Origin: Litsea cubeba
Lineage: Eukaryota; Streptophyta; Magnoliopsida; Laurales; Lauraceae
Reading direction: 5' to 3'
DNA: 64,000 bases
NCBI GenBank assembly: GCA_012931725.1
Contig: CM022948.1
Coordinates: 109,354,477 to 109,418,476 of the forward strand
The position numbers and the translations under genes are program-made. A model generated the notes under the pieces. It was not told where the DNA came from, made no database searches, and worked only from the letters and a program-made list of their open reading frames with translations. This document shows, piece after piece, positions 1-12,533 of the stretch. The number at the start of each line of letters is the position of its first letter. Positions within the stretch are counted from its first letter, which is position 1.

Positions 1-167
1 ATTGGCACCTGCCCAAGAGAAATCATCCTTGATAGAGCTTAATTTTATGGACAACATCCTTTGAGATTTAAAAACATCATCCATCTTCAATAACCCCTCA
101 TCCCATACTGAAATAAGACCTCCTAAGGCCCCTTCAGAAGGCATCCATTCCCATTTACACTTACTTC
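1..167 (-). pseudogene. LINE (L1-type) ORF2 endonuclease fragment, running off the left edge
   Basis: Read on the minus strand from about 165 to 1, one open frame gives a peptide with W-x-W-M-P-S-E-G-A-x-G-G-L-I-S-V-W-D and then D-D-F-S-W. This matches the part of plant L1 ORF2 endonuclease that normally reads PS-x-GASGG-x-x-x-W-D followed by a G-F-x-W strand. About 55 residues are visible and the frame continues past position 1. The N-terminal part of the endonuclease (the WN-RG start) is not found immediately upstream. The match breaks off at about 168, where pyrimidine-rich DNA begins. It lies on the same strand as the ORF1 remnant at 1327-2449, so both are probably parts of one LINE split by later DNA. 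Family assignment is by eye. Confidence 0.6.
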
Positions 168-1326
168 ATCCCAAACATTTTTTCTCTTCTTCCACTTCGC
201 CGCCTCCTCTTCTTCTCCTTCTTCGTGGCGCCATCATCACGAGGAACAGAGTTGAAATGTGAAGGTTTCTGTTTGGTGGGACTTAGAGAACTGCTCCGTC
301 CCGGCCGGCGTCAATGTCTTCTGAGTCGGACAAAGAATCATCTCTGCTCTCCATGCCAACCGAATGAAGGGCCCTGTCACAATCACTGCATTCGGGGACG
401 TCTCTCAGCTCTCGCTGTCAAATCAGGAGGCTCTCTCTTCCACTGGAATCTGCATTGCCCACGTCCCTCACTGTCAGTAGCTTCTTTTCCTCTTCCACTT
501 ATTTTGCTACAAAGCATTGGTCTTTTTTCGCGGTTTCTGCAGCTACATTTGATTGTATGTGATTTTGTTCTCTTCAATAGGTGAATAAATAGCTTTTGCA
601 GTAGACCCACCCACCAAAACCAAAGTGATTTTGTGAAAATATTTGGTTTCGTGTTGGGGGTGCAAAGATTCATCACATGACTTATGTTTATTAGCTCCAA
701 TTGGTCTTTTCCTCTTCCTCCCTCTTCTCTTTCTTCAAAGAATAGGTCTTTTTCGCAGTTTCTGCAGCTACACTTCATTGTTTCTATGTAATTTTATTCT
801 CTCTTCAATAGGTGAATAAATAGCTTTTGCAGTCGACCCACCAAAAAAACCAAACTGATTTTCTGAAATTTTTGATTTCTTGTTGGGGTGCAAAGGTTCA
901 TCACATGACTCATGTTTATTAGCTCCATAGGCAATTTTGAATATGTTCTCCTCTTTTTAATTTTTTTTTGGTACAATAAAATATTATTTTTAATAGAAGG
1001 GGGTCATGGTAGTCTTTATTCATTTGTTGGTAATTCTTCCTGCAATCAAGATTTTGTTAAATTAAGTAATTTATCCTACGCTGCCCAATTGAGATCCATA
1101 CATTTATGGTTAACCCATTTGTGATCCGAATGCTTTTTTTTATTCACCCTCTCAACCTATCTAAGGTAGTCTTTTACTTCCATCACAGATACTACAGCAA
1201 ATCCTCCACTTGGTTTTAGATTAGAACTTACTTCATTCGGATGTTTCAAATTTGTCATCGCCATTGTTGTCATTAGCAGAGAGCCTTACTGCTTCTATTT
1301 TCTATCAGTTAAAAGAGTTACTTCCA
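168..1326. other. Unassigned DNA between two LINE pieces, with a diverged tandem duplication
   Basis: No convincing gene is seen here. The stretch opens with a pyrimidine-rich run (about 180-225). It then holds short open stretches that do not resemble a known family. A duplicated block follows, at roughly 525-695 and 745-930. Both blocks carry the same order of words: a TTTCTGCAGCTACA stretch, a GGTGAATAAATAGCTTTTGCAGT stretch, an ACCCACCA stretch and a TTCATCACATGACT stretch. The order LINE ORF1, this DNA, LINE ORF2 suggests an insertion or rearrangement, but no clean target duplication was found at its ends. Confidence 0.45.
525..930 (+). repeat. Diverged tandem duplication, unit about 220 bp
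   Basis: Two consecutive copies of the same block share TTTTCGC-GTTTCTGCAGCTACA, GGTGAATAAATAGCTTTTGCAGT, ACCCACCA-AAACCAAA and TTCATCACATGACT-ATGTTTATTAGCTCCA in the same order and spacing. They differ by scattered substitutions and small indels, so the duplication is not very recent. No coding capacity is preserved between the copies. Confidence 0.75.
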
Positions 1327-2449
1327 TTACTCCCAAACCTTCACATTCCCATTCCGTGAAACAGAGCCTCCTTTCCTCGAAATCACCCCCTCCATCTCTA
1401 ACTTCTTCCATCGATAAACCTTCAAAGTCTTCGAGCACTGCTCCTGGATTGGCTGCAGCTCTGAAGCACTCCTCGGCAATCTTCTACCTATGTGTGTGCA
1501 AATCCTAGTATATTCCGGAATTTTATTATCAATCGTCTCTTTTGCAGCCTCGACAAATTCCCCAATTCTTCCTCCAATCTTCTCGAATACTGTCCTGTCC
1601 CATGCGTGAAGGGGAATCCCAAAGCATCTAAGCCAAACAACCCTGGGAGGAAAGTTGCTGCTTGGCAACCATCGATCCAAAGTGGCAAACAAATCTGCTA
1701 CCCTTGGCTCTTGACTCTTGATGATTGACCATGCAAGCTCCAAATCTTCAAAAGAAAGCAGAATATGCGACCCTCCCAGGCTTGCAATCTTCATTATGTG
1801 TATGCTGCAATCCACACACAGACTAAGAGCTTCAGGAAAGGCTTCTACCCGTCTCATCTTCCCAATGTTTTTTAGCCATTTGGAGTTGCCCAATACAACC
1901 TCCTTCTCAACTATGATCGTAGTAGTAATATTGGATGGAACCCCTCTAACCACATCAATGAAGGATTTGTTCATTGATCTGAACCCAGCATTCCAACCCT
2001 GCACTTCTTCTCTCTTTGTACCTGTATCAATAGCCTTCCTCTTGTCTGAAGAAACTTTTCTCTGCTGTTTGTGATGAGACCCAAAACCTGGGTGGCTTCC
2101 TCTGTTATTAGACTAACCATAGGAAGCTATCTTGAGTTTTGACCACAATCTTTCTTCCAAGCACACTGCAGCTGTTCAAAGCCTCAATACATTTCATTGC
2201 TAATCTCTCCTTCCTGAAACGAACAAATCCAAAACATCTTCCCTCTCCTTTCCTGCTAGAGTTTGGAATATAAACATCAACCACTTTTCCAAACTTAGAG
2301 CAGGTCTCTCTTAGCCAATATGCAGGGGTAAATTCTGGCAGATTATCTATGAACAGTGTGGTGACATCATCCCATCTGACAGTCCCACTAGTTTTCACCT
2401 TCTTGCTCTTGTAACTCTTCAAACCTCCACTCTCCATCATTTCGACCAT
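1327..2449 (-). pseudogene. LINE (L1-type) ORF1 remnant: RRM plus DUF4283-like domain
   Basis: Two adjacent minus-strand frames make one broken ORF1. The 5' part (2449 to 2108) encodes an RRM: RNP2 appears as T-L-F-I-D-N-L-P and RNP1 as C-F-G-F-V-R-F, with about 80 residues between domain ends, followed by an L-G-R-x-I-V-V strand. The 3' part (about 2004 to 1327) has the DUF4283-type signature of plant L1 ORF1: V-E-A-F-P-E-A-L-S, then G-G-S-H-I-L-L-S-F, then W-L-R-C-F-G-I-P-L-H-A-W and I-G-G-R-I-G-E-F-V. The frame changes between 2108 and 2004. No zinc knuckle and no adjacent ORF2 follow. Such fragments are often mis-annotated as host splicing factors. The domain order and neighbouring endonuclease scrap argue for a dead retrotransposon. 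Confidence 0.8.
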
Positions 2450-5400
2450 ACGCCTACTGTAGTCCTACTCTTTAAGGCTGCTAAATCAAGGGATAGGATA
2501 ATTTCTTTAATCCTTATATAGAGTTACACCTAACAAGAAAGAGAAGAAAATCGCATTGAATTGATCTGTGCAAACCATTTGGGATTCCCTTTTTTTCTTC
2601 TTTTTTGGTGAATTGGACAATTGGTTGAGGGATTGATCCTAGGGCACTTGTGTGAGACTAAGGTGGCACTTGTGTGAGACTAAGGTGCCAATGCCACTGA
2701 ATCATCAGTGCATTGGGCATTTGGGCTTCCCTTTCTTTGTTTGGTTACATGGATTTTCTGTAGCAATATTCTAGTAAGCCAGCCAATTGAAGGATACAAG
2801 GGATGAAATTGTTGGAAGCATGATTTACTTATTATGAGGCTCACAATTTGAACAAGCTGATTTGCAGTGAGTGTAAGAAACATCACCCTATATGGAAAAT
2901 GAGAGCCTTACACATGCAAATATCATCTAATCGGTCAAAGATTGTTGAAAAGAAAGAGCAACAGGATCCAAGCCCCACCAAGTAATAATTGTTCTGGACA
3001 GGAAAAGTTGCAGGTTGGCCTCATTACATTCTGAACTATTGTACAAGGACAAATTCAACAGAAGACGTACCTTTTATTATTATTATTTATGCCCACACAC
3101 GCGCCTGGACCTTATAAACAGACAATTGGATTAGTTTGATCCCCGCTATTATTCTGTAAGGGCTTCTATGATTCGATCTGAATTTTTCTTCAATTGGATG
3201 CTTGCATTAAAGTGATTGGGCATGAGCTGTTTGAACGGTGATTTGACATCTTTGGAACTTTTGTACGACCCTCATGGTCTCAGGTAAGCATATGTGCATG
3301 TAAGTGTATCTTGCCAAGCCTACAATGACCAGATGAAGCCGCAATGATAAGAGATGCATTTCCTTCATGCCTCATCTAGCAGTGGTCATTAAGTTTCTAA
3401 GCACAGGTTAATATTTTGGCAATTGTGTTATAACTTGTTATTTTGTGGCGCAAGGTGTAACTTTGATATACTTTATCCTTTCATCTTTTGAACCTAACAG
3501 CCAGGACCCAAGCCGATAGATCTTTGGGAATTACTAGACTTTTTTGTTGCGTAAGTTTATTTTGAAAATTATGATTTCTCGTGTCACCGTTGATTCAATT
3601 TTTTTGAATCTAAGATTTATCATTGTTATATTCATAAGAGTTTTGAGAGGCACCGGGGTGATATATGAAGTGTTTTATTTAAAGATGACAGGTTATGTGT
3701 ACCTGAGCTATTTTCTGGGGTCCAAAATATAGAGGATCTGCCAAAAATTTTCTAGGTTGTTACCAAGTCAAAAACTATGGATTAGATGGACCGATCATTA
3801 ACTGAATTATTAAATCATAATGATTGTAGAATTTAAAAGCTTTAAAATGAAGGATAATATGGGTTTAGACGTACCAATAATTAACTGCTCTAACTGACTT
3901 ATTATGCTCTAAAATGTAGAGTTTAAATGCTCATATCTCATCACACGGGTTCAAATCATAAGATATTATGAGTTGTCTTATTGACAAATATCCAACTTGA
4001 AGGAACTTGAGGGAACTATCTGATTTTGATATTGCACAGTATGGTTCTTATATTTGTAAATGTGGGGCCCAAAATCTAGTGAGCAAGAAAACTGATTGGG
4101 TAAAGGCTCATGCTAGATGGGCTCAGCATGTAACCTATCTTGAAAAATCCTAAACATTTTATCAACAGCCTTCAAGTTGAGATCTCTCAATCTGGGTAAT
4201 GTATCAGGCACTAGTTATTATGGTGATGTACCATGTGAATGAATAAAAAAAACATAGGCCCTACATTTACGTAAATAAGGCTCGTGTTTAATGTGGAAAA
4301 GTCAGGTCTACAAAAGTGTAATTCCTTAATTTCGAAATCATCAACATCACACAACATGAACCTTTTCCTGACATAATGTCATGCATTCACCACAATGCAC
4401 TTGCCCATGCGATAACTGAAGAAAAGTTGACTTCGATTTGGACACAAGGGCAGTATCAACCTTTACAGGGGTTTAATCCTTTAGCTGTTTAAGTTAAAGA
4501 ACAAGTGCTAAAACCAACATTTGGTTTTCAGTTGTAGCTAGAAAACCATGGCATTCTATATCAACTGATAAAACCTGGGATTGTGTAATTTATAGTAAAA
4601 CCAGTATTCTCATTTGCGCAAAAAAATCAGAGCCAATCCGCCATTGCATTGGTCGCATGGACAGACAATAAAAAAAGGCACACTCAAATATGTAGAAGGG
4701 GCATTGATTTTCAATAGATGATATTTGCTTGCGTGGATATATGGTTTTGTCATTTGTGGATGTTCTTTTATAAAACATGAAGAATTTGGCATTCGTTGTT
4801 ATTTGAGGCGTATGTAGGGCTCACATGAAAGATTTATTATTTTGTGAATATGATGGATGTGGCAAAATATATTAAAATGTTAGTATGTATCTTATGCTTG
4901 AATCTACATTAATTTTATGCGGTTCTTTTTTATATGCGATATTCAAATCCTTTTACTTGAAATGATTGATAAAGGCCTGAGTAATCAGTTGGTATAGGGT
5001 ATGGACTAAACCTGCAACCATTTTTTTTTTTAATTTGCATAGAAAGAACTCTCTTCAAGCAGAGCCAATTATCTATCAGAATTTACAAATTTATCACAGT
5101 AGTACATTGATAGCTAGCAGAACTCTTAATGTTGACCCTAGATGGTGGGTAATACCAAAGGATCATGATGACGATAGTCTACATCTAAAAATTAAAAAAA
5201 AAAACAGAGCAAGACTGAAAGTTTTAGACACTCTGTAGAAGTTTAATCAAAACGCAGCAAAGTAGAAATCAGTCTTTTCTGTTCCACTACACATTAGCAA
5301 ATGAACAAGAATGCAGTTTGAGCGACTGTTATCCTATAAATCTGTTACTCCATTTGTTGATCTTGAACAGTGCAAATGCATATAGGTCCCACAGAGATCG

Positions 5401-6570
5401 TTCGATCCCCACCTTCCACATCAATTGATGTGGTTTCAATTTTGCCAGTGTCTTCAGTTCAAGTACTACTGCCAGGTGCTCTCCTTTTTCCCCTCTTATT
5501 GTTTGTATATATTCCTACAATTTTTATTTTCTTTCCTCTGCTTTTGTTCCATATTGATTCTACTTTTTTTTCCATGTTTCTTTGATCTCTTTAAGAAGAT
5601 TTTTACATATGCTGATTGTTTGCTTTATTCTTTGCATGTCCTATCATCTATCAAATTTGCATGTCTTTACGCTCCATCCCATTGCAAGGTGTCTCTTCTT
5701 AAGAAATTGTGAGTAAGATTTTCAAATACTATGTGATCATTTTATTGTAATTTATATTGATTTTAGTCTTGAGATCTCGATATTGCATTAACACAAATTA
5801 TTATTTTTATTTTATTTTTACATGTTTTGTTTTGCATTTATTCAACTTTATATTTTTGCAAGTTTGGCTCTTTTCTTTCTCCTTTATTTATTTAAAGGAT
5901 GTATATATCAAAACAACATGCATCTTGATATAATTGTGCAACATGCATCAAAACAACATGATTATAGTTACTGAATATAATTAATAAATAAAATTATGCA
6001 ATATATAACCGTGCATTGAACACGGGGTGTTTCGATGGTAGGAATTTATGATCAAATGAGTTGCAGAAAGGATGATTGACTTTTCAAAGATTTGAGATTC
6101 AAGAGTGATGGAATGTATTCATTTCATAGGATGATTTCCTACCCTGCGCTGCGTTCCATTGGATTGGTGGCCGGCATCTTGATGTGGACCACTGTCATTG
6201 AGGAGGTCTCTCCTGCACCTTTATTGTTGGCCTGGATGTGTATTTTCTGCGGGAGAAAATTTTTATTTTTCAACCACAACCGCATTGGGCCTAGCTTCTG
6301 GAAGTTTCCATTTTGCAATTGAGACCAAGGCAAGAGTGGATTGGATGTGTCCAGTACTCGGGCGGAAAGAAACCAACTAATCCATAAATAAATTTATCAT
6401 CATCGACTCGTGGGGCTCTCGAGAGCATGTCATCAATCATCATCAACAAAAAAAAAAGAGAAAAGAAATGGACACGTCCGTTTTTATCCATTCTATTTCT
6501 GCCCCTTCTCACCCGATTACTCTTCTACATCTACATCTACATCTACAAGGTGAAGGTGACGTTTCAGTGC
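2450..6570. other. Intergenic, AT-rich, no gene recognised
   Basis: About 4 kb without a supportable coding region. Open frames are short, low-complexity and lack family motifs. A 22-bp direct tandem repeat (gcacttgtgtgagactaagg and flanks) occurs at about 2642-2687. An ATT trinucleotide run lies at about 3077-3088. The rest is likely old intergenic DNA. Confidence 0.5.
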
Positions 6571-6586
6571 CGATTCCATTTATAAC
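6524..6586 (+). promoter_or_regulatory. Putative promoter elements of the TPR gene
   Basis: Four CTACAT-like tandem units (6524-6547) are followed by a TGACGT-type motif at about 6556 and an AT-rich TTTATAAC box at 6579-6586. Behind this lies a pyrimidine-rich stretch (6640-6860) typical of plant 5' leaders, about 440 bp before the start codon at 7027. The assignment rests on position and motif shape only; the transcription start is not visible. Confidence 0.3.
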
Positions 6587-7026
6587 GTAAACGTCCGTGC
6601 ACTTGTGCTGGCAGTGGCACGGGGTGCCCCACATGAACCGCCCGATCCGATCCGTTCCGATCCATCATCCTCCAAACAGTACCCTTCCCTTTCCTTTCCT
6701 TTCCTGCCCTCCCTCTTGCTATTTCTAAATCCTAACCATTTCACGTTTTTCCTCTTTCCTTCCTCTGTTTCATTCACTGTACAAAAAAACATTACAAGCT
6801 TTCAGTTCAATCTATCTATCCTCTCTCTTTTTATTTATTTATTTATTTCTTCTAGATCCATCCATTTATCAAAGCCTTCTCCTCCTCGTCGTTATCGAGA
6901 TCTTAGATAGATATTCTAAATCTCTTCGATCATTTCATTTCGGTATTCCTAGTTGTTGGATTTCAATCGATTGGATTGGATTGGATTGGAGAAGGTTGCA
7001 AAAAGAAAAAGAAAAAGAATAAACAA

Positions 7027-10000
7027 ATGGCTGGAACATCGACATCTTCGTTTAACAAGATCGAGAAAGCTCACCAGCTCTACCGCGATGGGAGGCACGA
7101 GGAAGCCCTAGGGTTTTACACGGACGCACTTGCGATCGCTAAGAACAAGCCTCAGAGGATCGCTCTCCATAGCAATCGAGCCGCCTGCTATTTGAAACTG
7201 CACGATTTCAACAAGGTGTAGATTCGACCCCACTCAACTTAGCAGCAGCATATTAACATCATGTATTTTTTAGCCTTTTCTTCTTCTTCTTCTTCTTCTT
7301 CAAATTTCTAGTATTTCAATAATGTTACAAATTTAGGATCTAGGGCTCATTTGCTTGATTGGTATTGATAGTATTTCTAAACTTAGCAATGAGTTTGAGT
7401 TCGAGTTCGAGTTCGAGTTCGAGGCTTAAAACAGATCGAATCAATTGTTTAATAGGAAAACCAATTGTTTTGTTTTCATCTAGACTCTTCACTCCTTATC
7501 TATTTACAAGTCTTTCCTTCTTTTTACGCATGACATCTCCATAACCAATCTCCCCAAACTTCACATAACATTGTTGATTTTTAAAACCCAAACATCATTT
7601 GTTTTTGTTTCTCAATGGGCAATACCTGAAGGACTAAGGAGTTCTTAGAATGATCAGGCTTAGATATACTAATTATTTGCTAACCTGGGCACATTGAGGC
7701 TTCTCCATTCTTTTTTCAAAAACATGTGTGCTTTCCCATTTTGCATCGTGTTGCGATCTGAGCTGCTCTATGATGAAAGCATCGTTTCATAATATGTTTG
7801 AATCGGGCTGCACCTGGGAATACGTTAATATTTGATACCCTTTGGAAGATGAAGGAATCCAGTTTGATATGCTTCGACATGGTTGTGAGCAATTCATCCA
7901 AGCCCGTACAGAAAACACAGCTGCAATACAGAAACTGCAGCTCGAATACAGAAATACAGCTTCCCCAATGGTTGTTAGCAATTCCTCCAAGCCCTTATGA
8001 CTTGGTCTAGCGGACCCATTAGCCAACACCTCAACTTCATTTGGATCTTTCACTCCTTGTGATACGCTTAGAGAACAAGATTATCACCTCTCCCTTGTTA
8101 TTATGCAATCAATATCTAAAAACTCAGAATCCGGGGGGTGGGGGGTGACTCAGTCCTCCCTTGAGTTGAGTCGCTCTTCGGCCCCATAAGCCTTGCAAAG
8201 AAGCCCATTTTAATTGGGCTTGGCTGACTCTAACTCAGCTGATTCACTTTTGAATAGGGGACTGTGACCCTGCCTTGACTCGGTCCCGAGTCTGAGTCGA
8301 TTGGCCGAGTATTATCAAGATTCAGATTTTCAAAACTCTTTTAAAAAATTACCCGTTTATGAATTCATAAACTCAGTGGCCAGAATGTCATTGGAAAACA
8401 ATACCAAAGAGGAATGAACCTTCATAGAACCAAGCTGTGACCATAAAAAGGTATCATCCTCCACCTTGCTTGAAGAGCCTGGGAAACACCAAGAGAAGCC
8501 ACATCTTTTTCATATGATTCCAAATGGAAGAAGATACCTTGTAATGAATTAATACATGGTTGATTGACAATGGCTCTATCTCACATATTACATGTGTCGA
8601 AAATAGATTTCAAAGTAAAACATTTTCTTTAGTCGTCCACTGTGGAGATCTTACCTCGTCATCGTAAATCAACAAAAAACCTCCACTTATTGAAGTCTTC
8701 CCCCTTGTTCTTGGACTCATTCTTGAAGCAAGAATGAGACTCCATTCCAAAACCCCAACCTTCTATACCTATGAGACTCCATTCCAAAACCCCAACCTTC
8801 TATACCTAGGGACTCTTCTAAGGATCCAACTCCAATTGTCCTCACTATACTTTGAAACAACATTTTCTTGATGGAGTTTCATTTCTTCTCCAAATCTCCA
8901 CTACAATTTTACTAACAATTTTTATGCACTAGGCTGCCAATACCAAGTGCCTGAAGTCTTGGGTCTGACCACTTTGCTCTGCCATAATTAAATTCAGCTT
9001 CCTTTACTTGCCCTGCCCTTCCTTTATGAAATTTCGTTTGATGACTTCCAACCTCTCAACCACAGTCATTGATATTTTGAACAGAAATTTAGTACACCGG
9101 CAGATTTGATAGATTTGAAAATGCTGTTTTGACTAAAGTTATCCTGTCCCTAGAAATAAATATTACTTTTCCTAACCCAACCACTATTGCTAATTCCAAT
9201 GCAGAAGACCAGTCCTCTAACAATGTAGATTGACAGTTAAATGTTCTGTATCTATAGAGAATTGAAGGGCTGGCAGCTTCACGGAACAGCAACAAGAAGG
9301 CTGTACTAGAATTTGAATTGAATTCTCTACAGTTTTTTTTTTTTTTTTTGATATCTCAGGGTATTCCCACCTTTGGTGGGACTAATAAAGCAACAAGAAG
9401 GCTGTAATAGTCTCTACCAGCAGTTTCTGTACAGCTTTTTAGAAAATCTGACTTCTCGGGAAAATAAAAATAAAAAAGGGAATCTTTGGAGTAAATCTCC
9501 TAAACTCCCAGCTAAAATCAAATTTCTACTCAACTTACTCTAAACTCTTAATACCACCTCTCTGATCCCTTAATCACAGAGAGACAAAAGATTTAAGCAA
9601 ACTAATTTTAAAGTCTGAAATCTTGCTTCAGCTTTACCGGTAGTCAAAATGGACCGTGGGTCCCAGTGACTAGGTGTGCAATGTACTGTGTGTCTCAGCT
9701 AGACCTGGGAGGACCTGTTCTGGTTTGATTGGGCATATGAGGGGCTGGTTTGGTCCAGTGGGCCCATGATGGACTGGCCTGCCTTGGCTGGGCCTGCTAT
9801 GCCTGGTTCCTTTCCTCATAAACCTGTAAAGGCTTGTCCACATCTTATAGAAAACTTGGAGAATGGATACGTGTTGTTTTCTTTTTCAGATAAAGAGAAC
9901 TGTCGTCTTTGATCTATTTTCTGGTATATTTTGTAAGGTTGTGTCTACAGTGAGGCCCATGATAAGCCAACACTTACTGCTCAGGATCTAGAACATCTGC

Positions 10001-12533
10001 TGAACGCTCAGCACTATAATTCCCATATAAATATTGCTTTGGATCAAGTAATTTCTATCAATAATGAAAAAAACTCTGCATTATTAAATAGTTGTTAATT
10101 TAGAAAATTGACGAAATTATCGAAAAATCCACCTTGATGTCCGGTGCACCAAAAAGGCCCTCATAGTTTCTCTGTAATAGTAAAGGTCCTCCAACCATTT
10201 TTCACTTTTGTCTGAGCGATGTCATCGTCACTCATTTCAGTTGAAGAAGAAGAGACGAGTGACGATATCACCGCTCAAATAAAAGTGACAATTGGCAGGA
10301 TGGCCTTTAATGTTATAGAGGAATTATGAGGGCCTTTTGGTGCACCGGACATCTAAGGTGACTTTTCCTGTAATTTCCTCTAGAAAATTTCTGAAATGTT
10401 TGTTGATATTTAGGATTGATGCTGCATGATTACAGCTTTTAACACTTGATATTTTAAGAATCAGGCATGGATTTAGTGCAAATACTAAAGAGAGTATGGA
10501 TAGCTCACAGCATAGCCAATGATTGTATGAATGGATGCTTTTGGCACTTTGGATCTCACAATTCTTAGATGCGTTAGGTCTCAAAATGATTTATTTTTTT
10601 CTTTTTCTTTTGATCACCACTCCCTCTCCTACTTAAAGATGTGTTTGACATCAAAGAACACATCAAAGGAATGGAAAGCACTTGCATTTCCAGCTGGCTT
10701 CCATTTCTGGGTGCAGACATGATTGTGTTGTTCAATGTTGAGCATCATTTTCTCTTAAGTCTAGAAAGAGGCCTTTATACCACTTAACTTTTACCGTTTA
10801 GGTGCATGGAATGTACATTCATTAGTATATGATCTTGTGTAGTTTTCTGGCGAATTTATTGAAACAATTATTATCTTAGGCAGCTGAAGAATGCACATCT
10901 GTGCTTGAGCTGGATCACAACCACACTGGAGCCTTGATGCTGCGTGCACAGACATTGGTCACCCTTAAGGAATACCAGTCAGCACTCTTTGATGTCAACA
11001 GGCTAATGGAGCTGAACCCATCATCTGACGTGTATCTTAACCTGCAGTCTCGATTAAAGACACAATTGGTTTGTATCTCCACGATGCTTTTATTGCATGG
11101 GTCCATTGAATGGGTTCATTCTGTAACATAGGTTGATGATCAAGGAAAATATATAACTTGGTGAACATTAGATATAAGTTTTCTGAAGGTGTATTGCATA
11201 ATGTGTTTATACTGAGATGTGGCATGATGATCCATGATGTCAGCATTCACTGAGTGGGTATTTTTTATTTGGAGCAGAGGAGAAATAGCTCACTGGCTGG
11301 ACAATCCTAACCATTTAATGCTGACTTGCATATGGATGGTATAAAATAACATTGTCAAAGGTCAGCATTGTATTATAAAAGAAGTCCAACATACTGCACT
11401 TTCCAGTTAATGTCTTTATACCTGGGACCATCAAGAAAGTGACCCACCTGATGAACATTGGGTATTATTTTGGTCCCAGTGAATCGACTACAAACCTGTC
11501 CCAGTTGACTTGGCCTGGCCATGTACTAGGTGACTGGGTGGAGTTAAACTCGGTTTGGACAAGTTTTGGCTGAAACCCAGTTGACCCACCTGGTTGACTC
11601 AGGACTCGGCTTCTTGCATTCTGGTTTACCTAATCAGTTAGATTGTCTTAAGGCCATCTATCCTTGGTCATCTAAAAACAAATGAAAATCATTTATTAGC
11701 CTCTTTTAAGTAAAATTGTAGATATTAAAACATGCTTCAATGAGAACGAAAGAATTGAAATAACAATTGATATGAAATTTATGGAGATTTTCTCATAGTT
11801 TTGATTATTTTAGTTATATAGTAAAAATAATTGACCAACATTAGTTGCCAACCTGGTAACTGCCCCAAGTGTGGTCAACCCACCGGGATTGAAAACTATG
11901 ATTTAGGCCATATACCACCATGCTGCTAAGCCAATTTGAGTGCATTGCACTGGTTATAGTCGTATAGCATCACAAATAATGTCAAATGTTAGGTTTCTCC
12001 TTCAATCATCATTCATTATTTTGTTTGGAATATTAAAATTGAGCAAAACTGGTGATTGATGATGAACTAGTCCTCCTCCAGTCCTCGCCAATTGACTTGT
12101 GGATATTTTCTTGCTTATCCAGGCACTTACTCCCATACCTGAATCTGAAGAAGAAGCCTTGGCAGCTGAGCTTGAAGAAGAAGAAGAAGAAATGGAAGCT
12201 GTGCTTGAAGGAACAGTGGAAGCTGAGCTTGAAGATGAAGTGAAGGGTGAGGCTGAAGAAGTAGCAATCGTTGCAGAGGTGGATAAAAATAAGAAAATCA
12301 TGAGTCCAGGAAACAATGCTGAACTCCTTGTCAATCGCACCTCTGAAGACTCATCTGATATGCATCCTCAAGGATGGGAAGCAGTGCCAAAACCGAAAGG
12401 GCATTCTCGTCTGGATTACTCACGCTGGGACAAGGTAGAGGATGATTCGAGTGAAGAGGAAGATGATGCAGAAGACTCGCAACCCCAATATCGGTTCCGT
12501 TTGAAAACTGTTGGGGTGCGACCTGTGAAGTGA
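7027..12533 (+). CDS. TPR-domain protein with acidic C-terminal region, 262 aa, three exons
   Basis: The exons are 7027-7215, 10880-11068 and 12123-12533, all phase 0. Donors are AAG|GTGTAG and TTG|GTTTGT; acceptors are CTTAG|GCA and TCCAG|GCA. The first ATG of the M-A-G-T-S frame is used, because the open frame upstream has only a TTG. Exon 1 (residues 1-63) holds a helix-turn-helix TPR unit (A-x-x-L-Y-x-x-G-R-x-E-E-A-L-G-F-Y) and the start of a second (S-N-R-A-A-C-Y-L-K-L). Exon 2 (64-126) holds two more units (L-E-L-D-H, then L-K-E-Y-Q-S-A-L-F-D-V-N-R-L-M-E-L-N-P). Exon 3 begins with a Glu-rich coiled region and ends in a conserved-looking tail with D-Y-S-R-W-D-K-V-E-D-D-S-S-E. TPR folds bind partner peptides, often Hsp90/Hsp70 tails; the partner here is unknown. 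Intron 1 is 3.7 kb and has collected repeats. No signal peptide or membrane segment is seen. Confidence 0.85.
8725..8798 (+). repeat. Tandem duplication, 37-bp unit, two copies
   Basis: Two back-to-back, essentially identical 37-bp units beginning tgagactccattccaaaacc lie in intron 1 of the TPR gene. The lack of differences points to a recent duplication. Confidence 0.8.
9288..9406 (-). mobile_element. 5'-truncated SINE-like retroposon with 18-bp flanking repeats
   Basis: An 18-bp perfect direct repeat (agcaacaagaaggctgta) occurs at 9288-9305 and 9389-9406. Between them, on the minus strand, is a 3'-end-like segment (TTAGTCCCACC, GGTGGGAATACCCTGAGATATC) followed by about 18 A residues. Poly(A), long target repeats and a tail like that of plant Au-type SINEs support a truncated SINE. 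About 27 bp lie between the poly(A) and the second repeat, which is irregular. It sits in intron 1 of the TPR gene. Confidence 0.55.
10101..10389. mobile_element. Mutator-like foldback MITE with 9-bp target duplication
   Basis: The element occupies 10110-10380 (271 bp) and is flanked by the 9-bp direct repeat TAGAAAATT (10101-10109 and 10381-10389). Its ends are inverted repeats over well more than 100 bp per side. The left end starts GACGAAATTATCGAAAAATC and the reverse complement of the right end starts GAGGAAATTACAGGAAAAGT; both continue with ACCTT-GATGTCCGGTGCACC and AAAGGCCCTCATA. A 9-bp TSD with long TIRs is the hallmark of Mutator-type MITEs. It lies in intron 1 of the TPR gene, about 490 bp before exon 2. 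It has no coding capacity. Confidence 0.85.

Noticed and set aside
225..584. 119-codon plus-strand open frame near the left edge
   Set aside because: It starts without a proper ATG, has no domain or conserved motif, and overlaps a decayed tandem duplication. Composition explains it.
2108..2449. Stand-alone RRM gene or SC35-like splicing factor
   Set aside because: The adjacent DUF4283-like frame on the same strand and the nearby endonuclease fragment fit an L1 ORF1. The frame is broken and there are no flanking exons.
8130..8340. Additional TIR element rich in GACTCGG/GAGTCG words
   Set aside because: Inverted-repeat ends are weak and no target duplication was found; similar words at 11507-11620 are also unbounded.
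12002..12340. Minus-strand Ser/Ala-rich open frame opposite the third TPR exon
   Set aside because: It is the antisense of the Glu-rich coding exon; the Ser codons are complements of GAA/GAG-rich codons.
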